NCBI GenBank assembly: GCA_035628645.1
Contig: DASPJL010000012.1
Span: 1-43,355 of the forward strand
DNA: 43,355 nt
Direction: 5' to 3'
Source of the DNA: DASPJL01 sp035628645
Lineage (GTDB): Bacteria > Bacteroidota > Bacteroidia > Cytophagales > Cyclobacteriaceae
The translations under genes and the position numbers were made by a program. The notes beneath the pieces were generated by a model. That model ran no database searches. It saw nothing but the letters and a program-made list of their open reading frames with translations, and was not told the origin of the DNA. How positions within the stretch are numbered: the first letter of the stretch is position 1; each line of letters starts with the position of its first letter. Of the stretch, positions 25,725 to 33,677 are shown one piece after another.

Positions 25725-26482
25725 CTATAACATTTCTTGGGACAGGAACCTCCCAAGGAGTTCCTGTCATTGGCTGTGGATGCGAAGTTTGCGCCTCAAT
25801 AGATTATCGGGATAAAAGATTAAGGTCTTCCGTTTTTGTACAAACAGACGGCCTTAACCTCATTATTGATACAGGCCCTGATTTCAGGCAGCAGATCCTA
25901 AGAGAAAGAATCAGAAAATTAGATGCCGTTCTTTTTACCCATGAACATAAAGACCATACTGCCGGATTAGATGATATCCGTGCTTTTAATTACCTGCAAA
26001 AGACAGACATGCCTGTATTTGCCAGGGAAAAAGTGATTCATCAGATCCAAAGGGAGTTTGCCTATATTTTTACAGATAAAAAATACCCCGGTATTCCTAA
26101 AGTCCAGATGCATGAAATTTTAAAAGAACCATTCTTTATAAATGATTTAAAGATAATGCCTATTGAGATCATGCATTATCGGCTTCCAATAATAGGATTC
26201 AGAATAAAGGATTTTACCTACATCACAGATGCCAACTTTATTTCTGAAGAAGAACTTGAAAAAATTGAAGGAACCAAAGTTTTGGTACTTAATGCACTTC
26301 AAAATTCGCCCCACATAAGTCACTTTACCCTTCAGGAAGCCATTGATGTTGCTTTAAAAATAAAAGCTGAAAAGACTTTTTTTACTCATATAAGTCATAA
26401 TTTGGGAAGTCACAAGAAAGTCTCAGCAGTACTTCCTGAAAATATTTTTTTAGGATACGATGGGTTGAAAGTTTCTTTGTAA
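25721..26482 (+). CDS. PhnP-like metallo-beta-lactamase fold hydrolase
   Basis: The 253-residue enzyme has the MBL zinc signature FTHEHKDHTAGLDDIRAFNY (H74, E75, H76, D78, H79), TGPDFR and a late FTHISHNLGSH. The N-terminus ITFLGTGTSQGVPVIGC with C19, C21 and C24 matches the PhnP/PqqB-like branch, which uses extra cysteines for a structural zinc. PhnP itself is a cyclic phosphodiesterase, so a phosphodiesterase activity on a cyclic or nucleotide substrate is plausible but not proven. No phn genes are nearby, so phosphonate use is unlikely. The start is TTG at 25721, overlapping the preceding stop by four bases; the first beta-strand requires it. It is probably the last tightly coupled gene of the kinase operon. 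Confidence 0.9.
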   Translation: MTITFLGTGTSQGVPVIGCGCEVCASIDYRDKRLRSSVFVQTDGLNLIIDTGPDFRQQILRERIRKLDAVLFTHEHKDHTAGLDDIRAFNYLQKTDMPVFAREKVIHQIQREFAYIFTDKKYPGIPKVQMHEILKEPFFINDLKIMPIEIMHYRLPIIGFRIKDFTYITDANFISEEELEKIEGTKVLVLNALQNSPHISHFTLQEAIDVALKIKAEKTFFTHISHNLGSHKKVSAVLPENIFLGYDGLKVSL

Positions 26483-26551
26483 TTCCAGATTTCGATACCA
26501 TAATCTTTATTGATTTTTCTTATCCTTACTTTTGAATTTAAACCAATCACT

Positions 26552-28099
26552 ATGCACAATAATTTTTATTTTTTGAGGCAGATTTCTAAAGACTTGGAAA
26601 GTAAAATTGTAGGGTCCAGATTAATCAGTTGTTTTACTCAAAATAAAAATGAGTTAATATTAGAATTGTCAAGAGGGTCATATTTATCTTATATTAGGAT
26701 CAATACACTTCCGGAGCTTTCCTGTATCTCTTTTCCCAATGAATTCAACAGAACAAAAAAGAACAGTGTAAACCTGTTTGATGAGATTAAAAATTTAACC
26801 GTTACTACCGTTGTCCAATTTGAAAATGACCGGAGTTTAGGCATTTCATTTGATGACTATCATTTGGCCATACTGCTTCATGGGACAAGATCTAATGTTG
26901 TCTTATTTAAAGGAGAAGAACCATTACTTTTTTTTAATAAAAAACTTTCCAGGGGATTCAATAAAAACCTAAAAGATTTAAATCTCCCGTTAGATTTTTC
27001 TTTTGATAGATTTCAATCCTGTGATTACAACCTGAAAAAGACTATTCCAACTTTTGATCAGATCTTAATTAAATATTTGGAAAACAAGGGCTTTCATGAC
27101 CTTAGTCATGAGGACCAATGGCAATTAGTAGAAAGTTTATTGGTTTATCTGGATAGTCCCACGTTTTATCTTACAATATTTAATAATAAACCTGAATTAA
27201 GTCTTGTAGAAATAGGGGCGGTGAAAGAAAAATTGGAGAATTCAATGGATGCAGCCAACGCCTTTTTTCATTTTTTTACCTCCACCTTCTATTTTGAAAA
27301 TACAAAGAATAAGTTGCTAAAAGACTATGAGGCTGAGATAAAACGTACAAAAAGTTATCTGTTAAAAAGCAGGGAAAAGTTAGATGAGTTGCTAAACAAT
27401 AACAGATATGACGAGTATGCGAATATTCTTATGGCTAATTTAAGCAACGTACGATCAGAAGATAAGACTGCTTCACTATACGATTTTTACCACAATAAAG
27501 AAATAACAATTCCCCTAAAAGATGGACTTTCCCCACAGAAGAATGCAGAGATTTATTATAGAAAAGCGAAAAATAAGAAGTTGGAGGTTTCGAACCTGGA
27601 AGAAAGTATTTCACAAAAAGAATTAAGGTTGTTTCAAATAGAGGATGAGTATCTTAAGTTAAAAAGTGTTTCTTCAGGAAAGGAATTGAAAATTTTTACC
27701 AGGACGGTAGAAATTACCAAGCTTCATCCGCAGGAGGAAGAAATAAAACCTTACAAAAGGGTGGAGTATGAGGGGTTTACAATTTTTGTTGGGAAAAACG
27801 CAAAAAGCAATGATGAGCTTTTGCAAAATCATACTTTCAAAGATGATCTTTGGCTTCACGCGAAAGATGTAACTGGTTCACACGTTATATTGAAGTATAA
27901 ATCAGGGAATAACTTTCCTGTACACGTAATTGAAAGAGCAGCGGAAATTGCGGCGTATAATTCAAAACGTAAAACAGACAGTCATTGTCCTGTAATCTAT
28001 ACACCGAGAAAGTTTGTAAGAAAACAAAAGGGAATGGCACCCGGAGCAGTAACCATAGATAAAGAAAAAATTATCATGGTCACGCCAAAGGGCTTTTAA
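26552..28099 (+). CDS. rqcH: NFACT family protein, RqcH/Rqc2 homologue
   Basis: RqcH binds stalled 50S subunits and recruits Ala-tRNA to add C-terminal alanine tails that mark nascent chains for degradation. From the ATG at 26552 the protein has 515 residues; the longer frame from 26510 adds a hydrophobic MIFLILTF stretch atypical of the family. The NFACT-N domain carries the D-R pair needed for tailing in characterised members (D93, R94 in FENDRSLGISF). A long coiled-coil middle (about 245-395) follows, then NFACT-R with LWLHAKDVTGSHVIL, IERAAEIAAYNSK and APGAV. In Firmicutes the family was first called fibronectin-binding. It lies 69 bases after the MBL gene and may be co-transcribed. The gene symbol is by homology. 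Confidence 0.88.
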   Translation: MHNNFYFLRQISKDLESKIVGSRLISCFTQNKNELILELSRGSYLSYIRINTLPELSCISFPNEFNRTKKNSVNLFDEIKNLTVTTVVQFENDRSLGISFDDYHLAILLHGTRSNVVLFKGEEPLLFFNKKLSRGFNKNLKDLNLPLDFSFDRFQSCDYNLKKTIPTFDQILIKYLENKGFHDLSHEDQWQLVESLLVYLDSPTFYLTIFNNKPELSLVEIGAVKEKLENSMDAANAFFHFFTSTFYFENTKNKLLKDYEAEIKRTKSYLLKSREKLDELLNNNRYDEYANILMANLSNVRSEDKTASLYDFYHNKEITIPLKDGLSPQKNAEIYYRKAKNKKLEVSNLEESISQKELRLFQIEDEYLKLKSVSSGKELKIFTRTVEITKLHPQEEEIKPYKRVEYEGFTIFVGKNAKSNDELLQNHTFKDDLWLHAKDVTGSHVILKYKSGNNFPVHVIERAAEIAAYNSKRKTDSHCPVIYTPRKFVRKQKGMAPGAVTIDKEKIIMVTPKGF

Positions 28100-28108
28100 A
28101 TTAGATGC

Positions 28109-28738
28109 TTATTGACTTTCGAAACTTAAAGTAAGTTCTTCCATTTCAATCCAATGGATGGTCAGGTCTATAACTTTTTTTAACTCCTGTAGGTTTTTGC
28201 CTTCCCATTTTTTTATATATTGTACTTCTTCAAAGCCAATCCAGGCTGCCCGTCGTGCTACATTTATTACGCGTACATCATCGACAAATTCTTCAATAGC
28301 CTGTCCCAATGCTCTTTTTTCTATTTTTTCTTCATCCTGTGGATGTTTTAAAAGTGCATAATCCTTTATTAATATTTCCAGGGCCTTTCTATAGCCTACT
28401 CCCCCTATTTCAGTTAAATTTTGTTGCTCTGCTGCTAAAGCCTGGTTGTAAATGGTTACAAATGCAGGAGATACGCGTTTTATTGTACGGGAAAAATCTT
28501 TTCCTGCTACGGTTCCTCCTGTTGTCATCCCTCTATAAATATATTGATTGGTTGGCGTTACTTTATAATGCCCTATAAATGCCTGGCCGCATTCCGGACA
28601 ATACATAAACACCTCCATGCTTAATTCGTTTTTATGGCCATATAAGGCGTTGGGAGTTATATTTTTATGGCAAAACGGGCATTGGTGGGGAAGTTCTTGT
28701 AAATGAATTTTTCCTACATCCGACGGTAATTCTCTCAT
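28109..28738 (-). CDS. Zinc-ribbon protein, DUF4145-like
   Basis: The 209-residue cytoplasmic protein begins with a four-cysteine zinc ribbon: CPFC (C20, C23) and CPEC (C47, C50). The C-terminal half is helical, with VGYRKALEILIKDYALLK and KVIDLTIHWIEMEEL, resembling DUF4145, a domain often attached to or near restriction-type nucleases and other defence proteins but also found alone. No nuclease motif is seen here and no restriction-modification genes flank it, so a defence role should not be assumed. It converges on the rqcH gene with a 9-base gap and its upstream side is a long spacer. Confidence 0.78.
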   Translation of the reverse strand: MRELPSDVGKIHLQELPHQCPFCHKNITPNALYGHKNELSMEVFMYCPECGQAFIGHYKVTPTNQYIYRGMTTGGTVAGKDFSRTIKRVSPAFVTIYNQALAAEQQNLTEIGGVGYRKALEILIKDYALLKHPQDEEKIEKRALGQAIEEFVDDVRVINVARRAAWIGFEEVQYIKKWEGKNLQELKKVIDLTIHWIEMEELTLSFESQ

Positions 28739-29070
28739 CTCTGTATTGAATTTTAATTATTTTTTATTGTATGTGATGTGAAAGCATTGTGTATATGATC
28801 ACAAGCTAAGTATGGAAATAAATACCAAACAACTGAGTCTATAACATTAAATACAGACCAATTATTCACACATACTTATCCATTTGAGTAAACGGATAAA
28901 AAAAATATTCTTAAAGTTCTCTCGCTTTTGATGGGGGGGAGAAAGGATAAATTGAGTAGTAATTTCTTTTGTTTCCATAGCAAAGTTTTTTATAATTATT
29001 TTAATAACTATTTAAAACGGTCAAATATTATAAAATTCTCTTAAATGGCCAAAGAAAGCCTATAAAAGAG
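28739..29070. other. Spacer with an imperfect inverted repeat, no gene seen
   Basis: This 330-base spacer lies upstream of the zinc-ribbon gene and downstream of pyk. The only structure I see is an inverted repeat TTATCC-a-TTT / AAA-c-GGATAA at about 28877-28900, followed by eight A. On neither strand does a T run follow it, so it is not a normal terminator. No reading frame or RNA motif is recognised. Confidence 0.4.
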
Positions 29071-29097
29071 AAAGCCAAATTTCGTCAATTTGGCTTT
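29071..29097 (-). terminator. Rho-independent terminator of pyk
   Basis: AAAGCCAAATT (29071-29081) and AATTTGGCTTT (29087-29097) form a perfect 11-bp stem around a 5-base loop, followed on the minus strand by CTCTTTT. It lies about 24 bases past the pyk stop. Confidence 0.75.
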
Positions 29098-29120
29098 CAA
29101 AATATAATTTGATAATGTGC

Positions 29121-30548
29121 TTAAACCACTACATCAATCTTAAGCATATTGGTCCTTAATTTATCCTTTATAGGAAGGTTGGCCGTAACTACATAGGCGT
29201 CGCCTGGTGTTAAATGGCCAGCTTTTATAAGAATGTTTTTGATTTCGTTGAATGTTTCATCTACAGACTGAACTTTGTCAAAATAAATTCCCCTGACTCC
29301 CCAAATCAGATTCATTGTATTTAATAATGACTTATTATCAGTGAAAACAAAAATATTTGCCTTTGGTCGGTGGCTTGAAATTTTAAATCCGGTATATCCG
29401 GTTCTTGACATACCTACAATTGCTTTTGCTCCGGTATCTTTGGCAAGAATACAAGCTGAAGATATCAAACTATCGCTATAATAATTCTCTGATTTTTCAT
29501 CCGTAGGATAATATTTGTCAAATACATCTCCATTGTCTTCAATAGATTGAATAGTTTTTGCCATGCTTTTAACAGTGAGTACAGGGTAAAGTCCTGATGC
29601 TGTTTCTGCGCTGAGCATTACACAATCAGCGCCATCCATTACTGCATTTGCCACGTCATTAGTTTCTGCACGGGTAGGGCGGGGATTGGTAATCATGCTT
29701 TCCATCATTTGTGTAGCTACAATTACAGGCTTGCCGGCAATATTGCATTTTTTTACAATCATTTTTTGCGCAATCGGAACCTCCTCACTTGGTATTTCAA
29801 CCCCTAAATCTCCTCTGGCTACCATAAGAGCATCAGAAACTTCAATTATTTCATCGATATTTTTTAGAGCCTCCGGTTTTTCGATTTTAGCAATCACCCG
29901 GGTTTGAGAACCATTCTTTTTGATAATCTCTTTCAGATGTTTTACATCTTCCGCTTTTCTTACAAAAGACAATGCTACCCAATCCACATTATTTTTAATT
30001 CCAAACATTAAATCTTCATAATCCTTTTCTGTTAGGGACGGTGCAGAAACATTGCTGTCAGGAAGATTTATTCCTTTTTTTGATTTTAGCAAACCACCAT
30101 ATATAATTACTGTGGTAACGTCTTTACCTTTCTTTTCAATTACTTTCAGTTCTATTTTTCCATCATCTATTAAAATGGTATCTCCAATTTGAACGTCTTC
30201 TGCAAGGGCGGTATAGGAAGAGCTGATTCTTGTGCTGTTTCCTACTACATTCTCCATTGTGATAATCAGCTTTTCTCCAGGTACCAGTTCAACCCCGTTA
30301 TTTTCCACCTCTCTGGTTCGGATTTTAGGTCCTTGTAAATCCTGAAGTAAGCAAATGTTAAGATTGTGCTCTTCGTTCAGACTTCTCACATTCTCAATGA
30401 CTTTTTGATGGTCTTCATGAGAACCATGGGAAAAATTTAGTCTGAATACATCAACACCTGCCTGTATTAATTCTAATAGCTTTTCTTTGGAATTACTAGC
30501 AGGCCCAACTGTTGCTACAATTTTAGTTTTTGTGAATTTCACGTTCAT
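29121..30548 (-). CDS. pyk: Pyruvate kinase
   Basis: This final glycolytic enzyme converts PEP and ADP to pyruvate and ATP. The 475 residues span the usual A, B and C domains. TKIVATVGPAS and FRLNFSHGSHEDH are N-terminal signatures; VIAKIEKPEAL holds the catalytic Lys region, ARGDLGVEIP follows, and TQMMESMITNPRPTRAE binds substrate and metal. The C-terminal domain (from about 345) carries VGMSRTGYTG, the effector-site region. The ATG at 30546-30548 lies one base after the stop of the IPExxxVDY gene, making a tight two-gene operon ended by a hairpin at 29071. There is nothing unusual in the active site. Confidence 0.97.
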   Translation of the reverse strand: MNVKFTKTKIVATVGPASNSKEKLLELIQAGVDVFRLNFSHGSHEDHQKVIENVRSLNEEHNLNICLLQDLQGPKIRTREVENNGVELVPGEKLIITMENVVGNSTRISSSYTALAEDVQIGDTILIDDGKIELKVIEKKGKDVTTVIIYGGLLKSKKGINLPDSNVSAPSLTEKDYEDLMFGIKNNVDWVALSFVRKAEDVKHLKEIIKKNGSQTRVIAKIEKPEALKNIDEIIEVSDALMVARGDLGVEIPSEEVPIAQKMIVKKCNIAGKPVIVATQMMESMITNPRPTRAETNDVANAVMDGADCVMLSAETASGLYPVLTVKSMAKTIQSIEDNGDVFDKYYPTDEKSENYYSDSLISSACILAKDTGAKAIVGMSRTGYTGFKISSHRPKANIFVFTDNKSLLNTMNLIWGVRGIYFDKVQSVDETFNEIKNILIKAGHLTPGDAYVVTANLPIKDKLRTNMLKIDVVV

Positions 30549-30549
30549 G

Positions 30550-30981
30550 TTAAAAGATAAGGTTTTCTTTAGATTTTAGTTTATTAACCGACAATTCTTG
30601 TACAAAAAGAATTTGATTGATTGTTTTTAAAAGGTCTATAACTTTTTCGGATGGAAATGTATAGGAAATCTGTTCAAGCTTTATTAGATAATCATATTGC
30701 TTCAGTTCAGGAAGCAGAAAAGGAACTTTAATGTTTATTACTTCACTGGCCCGGTTTTTAAGAAATCTAAAATTTCCATATTCCAGTTTATATACATAAT
30801 TGGAAACTGAAATTTTAGCTTCATTAATAAAGTTGAAAATAATATCTGGTTCTTTAACCATTTTTATGTCCAAAACTTTATTAATCAACCAAGCCAATTT
30901 ATATTCTTTGAGTGAACTTACTATACCGATTAGTTCAAACTCATCATACTCCGGATCAAAGTTAAGTTTATTTATTTTCAA
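30550..30981 (-). CDS. IPExxxVDY family protein
   Basis: The 143-residue protein matches a Bacteroidota-only family named after its motif; here the motif reads LPELKQYDY, with Leu for Ile and Tyr for Val. The remainder is a mixed fold with FELIGIVSSLKEYKLAWLINK near the N-terminus and helical KVIDLLKTINQIL near the C-terminus. There is no signal peptide. Function is unknown. The consistent placement directly before pyk (gap of one base here), and beside acpP-fabF-rnc on the other side, is a known family trait as I recall it and suggests a link to glycolytic flux or to lipid synthesis, but that is only context. Confidence 0.9.
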   Translation of the reverse strand: MKINKLNFDPEYDEFELIGIVSSLKEYKLAWLINKVLDIKMVKEPDIIFNFINEAKISVSNYVYKLEYGNFRFLKNRASEVINIKVPFLLPELKQYDYLIKLEQISYTFPSEKVIDLLKTINQILFVQELSVNKLKSKENLIF

Positions 30982-31003
30982 TTAACCTGGTCTAAAAACA
31001 GGG

Positions 31004-31011
31004 CAAATATA
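31004..31011 (-). promoter_or_regulatory. Candidate -7 element of the IPExxxVDY-pyk operon
   Basis: Minus-strand TATATTTG is an exact TAnnTTTG match ending 22 bases before the start codon at 30981, implying a leader of about 16 bases. No TTTG -33 box is found at standard spacing. Confidence 0.4.
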
Positions 31012-31263
31012 AAAAGAATAAGAACAATTTATTCTTAAACGTTATTTAATTTTAGATATGCCTTTTTTAACCCGTATCAATTGCTTCGAGATAAAGATTG
31101 TTAAATAAAAACTTATCAAAATACCCTATTTTAAGTCGTTATTGTGCTAGATTTAAACTATTTTTTAATCTGCTAAAAACAAACGGATTTAATTGATAAA
31201 ATGCAGGTTATAGAAAAATATGTCATAAAAAAAACGTTCAGAATTTAATAACGAAAAAAAATT

Positions 31264-31295
31264 TTTGACAATTTTGAACGAAATGTATTTCTTTG
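31264..31295 (+). promoter_or_regulatory. Candidate promoter of acpP-fabF-rnc
   Basis: TTTG at 31264-31267 and TTTCTTTG at 31288-31295 lie 20 bases apart, close to the Bacteroidota consensus with one mismatch in the -7 box. Transcription would start about 23 bases before the acpP ATG. The rest of the 30982-31263 spacer, shared with the divergent pyk operon, is AT-rich and shows no gene. Confidence 0.5.
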
Positions 31296-31324
31296 CACTG
31301 GATTTAAACCAAAAAAATAAAAAA

Positions 31325-31561
31325 ATGTCTGATATTGCACAAAAAGTAAAGAGTATCATCATTGATAAATTAGGAGTTGAAGAATCAGAGGTAACTCCTG
31401 AAGCTAGCTTTACAAATGATTTGGGAGCTGATTCCTTAGATACTGTAGAGTTAATAATGGAATTTGAAAAGGAATTTAATATATCTATTCCAGACGATCA
31501 AGCAGAAAATATTTCAACAGTTGGCCAAGCCATCTCGTATTTAGAAGAAAACGTAAAATAG
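31325..31561 (+). CDS. acpP: Acyl carrier protein
   Basis: ACP carries growing fatty acyl chains on a phosphopantetheine arm. The chosen ATG at 31325 gives a 78-residue protein beginning MSDIAQKVKSIIIDKLG, the normal ACP length; the frame open from 31265 would cover the promoter. The attachment site is Ser37 in GADSLDTVELIMEFE. The chain is strongly acidic with four helices, as expected. It heads the order acpP-fabF-rnc, standard in Bacteroidota and many other bacteria, with 42 bases before fabF. Confidence 0.97.
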   Translation: MSDIAQKVKSIIIDKLGVEESEVTPEASFTNDLGADSLDTVELIMEFEKEFNISIPDDQAENISTVGQAISYLEENVK

Positions 31562-31603
31562 TTTCTTCTACATTTTCTATTATTTTTTGTCCACAATTCT
31601 TGT

Positions 31604-32857
31604 ATGAATTTAAAAAGGGTAGTAGTAACCGGCCTTGGAGCGCTTACGCCAATCGGAAATAACGTAACTGAGTTTTGGAATAGTTTATCGAGTGGTGTAA
31701 GTGGCGCTGCCCCAATAACAAGATTTGATGCATCAAAATTCAAAACAAAATTTGCATGTGAGCTAAAGAATTTTGATCCCTATACCTATCTTGATAAAAA
31801 GGAAGGTAGAAAGATCGATCCTTTTGCTCAATATGCATTAATTTCTTCTGACGAAGCATTTAAAGATGCCGGATTGGATACTTTCAAGGTAAATCCTGAC
31901 AGAGCAGGAGTTATTTGGGGATCCGGAATCGGCGGACTTACCACTTTTCAGGATGAAGTTATGGGATTTGCCAAAGGCGATGGAACTCCCCGATTTAACC
32001 CCTTCTTCATTCCCAAAATGATCGCTGATCTAAGCGCCGGTCATATATCAATCAGGTATGGGTTTCGAGGTCCTAATTTTGTGACCGTTTCAGCTTGTGC
32101 ATCTTCGACCAACGCGTTGGTCGATGCTTTCAATTATATTCGTCTTGGAATGGCAGATGTGTTCATTTCTGGAGGATCGGAAGCCGCGGTAACAGAAGCA
32201 GGGATTGGAGGGTTTAATGCAATGAGGGCACTTTCTGAAAGAAATGAATCACCAAAAACAGCCTCCAGACCATTCGACAAAGACAGAGATGGTTTTGTAT
32301 TGGGAGAAGGCGCTGGTGCATTAATTCTCGAAGAATACGAACATGCCAAAGCACGTGGTGCTAGAATTTATGCAGAACTTATCGGAGGAGGAATGTCTGC
32401 TGATGCTCATCACATAACAGCACCCCACCCCGAAGGATTAGGAGCACAAAATGTTATGATCAATGCACTTTCAGATGCCAAAATTAATTCATCCGAAGTG
32501 GATTATATCAATGTACACGGTACATCAACTCCATTAGGTGACATAAGTGAAACTTCAGCAATTCAGAAAGTCTTTGGAGAAAATGCTTATAAATTGAATA
32601 TAAGCTCTACAAAATCCATGACCGGGCATCTTTTAGGAGCTGCTGGCGCCATTGAAGCTATTGCTTCGATATTAGCAATTAAGAATCAACTGATTCCCCC
32701 GACCATTAATCATTTTACAGACGACGAGAACTTTGACCCTAAGCTAAATTTTACTTTTAATAAAGCTCAGAGTAGAGAAATAAATGTGGTCTTAAGTAAT
32801 ACTTTTGGTTTTGGAGGTCATAACTTTTCGGTAATTTTCCGTAAATTGAGCGAATAA
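31604..32857 (+). CDS. fabF: 3-oxoacyl-[acyl-carrier-protein] synthase II
   Basis: FabF condenses malonyl-ACP with acyl-ACP in fatty acid elongation. The 417-residue length is typical. The catalytic triad is visible: Cys165 in TVSACASSTNAL, His305 in NVHGTSTPLGD, and His342 in STKSMTGHLLGAAGA. The C-terminal SNTFGFGGHN motif closes the active site. It lies 42 bases after acpP, its substrate carrier, and directly abuts rnc, so the three form one operon. Confidence 0.97.
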   Translation: MNLKRVVVTGLGALTPIGNNVTEFWNSLSSGVSGAAPITRFDASKFKTKFACELKNFDPYTYLDKKEGRKIDPFAQYALISSDEAFKDAGLDTFKVNPDRAGVIWGSGIGGLTTFQDEVMGFAKGDGTPRFNPFFIPKMIADLSAGHISIRYGFRGPNFVTVSACASSTNALVDAFNYIRLGMADVFISGGSEAAVTEAGIGGFNAMRALSERNESPKTASRPFDKDRDGFVLGEGAGALILEEYEHAKARGARIYAELIGGGMSADAHHITAPHPEGLGAQNVMINALSDAKINSSEVDYINVHGTSTPLGDISETSAIQKVFGENAYKLNISSTKSMTGHLLGAAGAIEAIASILAIKNQLIPPTINHFTDDENFDPKLNFTFNKAQSREINVVLSNTFGFGGHNFSVIFRKLSE

Positions 32858-33595
32858 TTGTTTCGTTTGCCTAATAGACTATTATATCTTTTCCGATCAA
32901 AGGATCTAAAGTTAGCAGAAGCTATAAAAATTATAGTTGGAAAAAGTCCACGTAATTTGAGTTTATTTAAACTTGCAATTAAACATTCGTCTATTGCAAA
33001 TCATAGCTCCGAAGGTTACAAAGAATCTAATGAACGGCTTGAATATCTGGGCGATGCATTTCTCGGTGCTGTGATAGCTGAATATCTGTTTAAAAAATTT
33101 CCGTACAAAGACGAAGGTTTTCTAACCGAAATCAGGTCCCGGCTGGTAAACAGGGAAACCTTGAATAATTTGGCCATCAAAGTAGGCATCTCAAAAATCA
33201 TTGAGTTTGATACTTCCAAAAAATCCTCTCTCACCCATAAATCGATTTATGGCGACACACTTGAAGCAATGGTAGGCGCTGTTTACCTGGATAGAGGATT
33301 TGATTTTTGCCGCAAATTCATTCTTGGAAAACTGATTCTTCCGCATTTTGATATTGAGCAAATCGTTCAGAATAACTATAATTATAAAAGTATAGTTATT
33401 GAATGGGCTCAAAAGGAATCCAAAGAAGTGAGATTTGAGATAATTGAAGAAAAGGGAAATAATCATTTCAAAGAATTTACCGCCCAGGTATATATTGACG
33501 AAAAACCCATAAGCATAGGTCATGGGTTCAGCAAAAAGAAAGCTGAACAAAATGCTGCTTTCAAGTCTTGCGAGGTTCTCGAAATCCTTGACTAA
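32858..33595 (+). CDS. rnc: Ribonuclease III
   Basis: RNase III cleaves double-stranded RNA, processing rRNA precursors and structured mRNAs. The 245-residue protein has the signature ERLEYLGDAFLG at residues 59-70, with E62 and D66 as metal ligands, and YGDTLEAMVGAVYLD supplying D133 and E136. A dsRNA-binding domain occupies about 180-244, ending GFSKKKAEQNAA. The start is TTG (32858-32860), placed directly after the fabF stop codon with no spacer, so expression probably depends on translational coupling to fabF. It is slightly longer than E. coli RNase III because of about 15 extra N-terminal residues, as is usual in this phylum. Confidence 0.95.
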   Translation: MFRLPNRLLYLFRSKDLKLAEAIKIIVGKSPRNLSLFKLAIKHSSIANHSSEGYKESNERLEYLGDAFLGAVIAEYLFKKFPYKDEGFLTEIRSRLVNRETLNNLAIKVGISKIIEFDTSKKSSLTHKSIYGDTLEAMVGAVYLDRGFDFCRKFILGKLILPHFDIEQIVQNNYNYKSIVIEWAQKESKEVRFEIIEEKGNNHFKEFTAQVYIDEKPISIGHGFSKKKAEQNAAFKSCEVLEILD

Positions 33596-33619
33596 TTTCC
33601 AATAAGAATCCTATTTTTG
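33587..33619 (+). promoter_or_regulatory. Candidate promoter of nadE
   Basis: TATTTTTG (33612-33619) is an exact TAnnTTTG -7 box, with CTTG (33587-33590) 21 bases upstream as a weak -33 box overlapping the 3' end of rnc. It would give a leader of about 50 bases. nadE may therefore be expressed apart from the acpP-fabF-rnc operon. Confidence 0.4.
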
Positions 33620-33677
33620 CAAATCATGAATGAAGCCGAAGCCACGTAAAGGCCTGTGTTCATTTTAATTTACTTGG

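Noticed and set aside
25721..26482. Phosphonate degradation gene (phnP)
   Set aside because: The PhnP-like branch is much wider than phosphonate metabolism and no other phn gene is present.
28109..28738. Anti-phage defence gene from the DUF4145-like region
   Set aside because: No nuclease, methylase or other defence gene is adjacent, and the neighbours are housekeeping genes.
28877..28900. Terminator at the imperfect inverted repeat
   Set aside because: No T run follows the stem on either strand, and no gene ends close to it.
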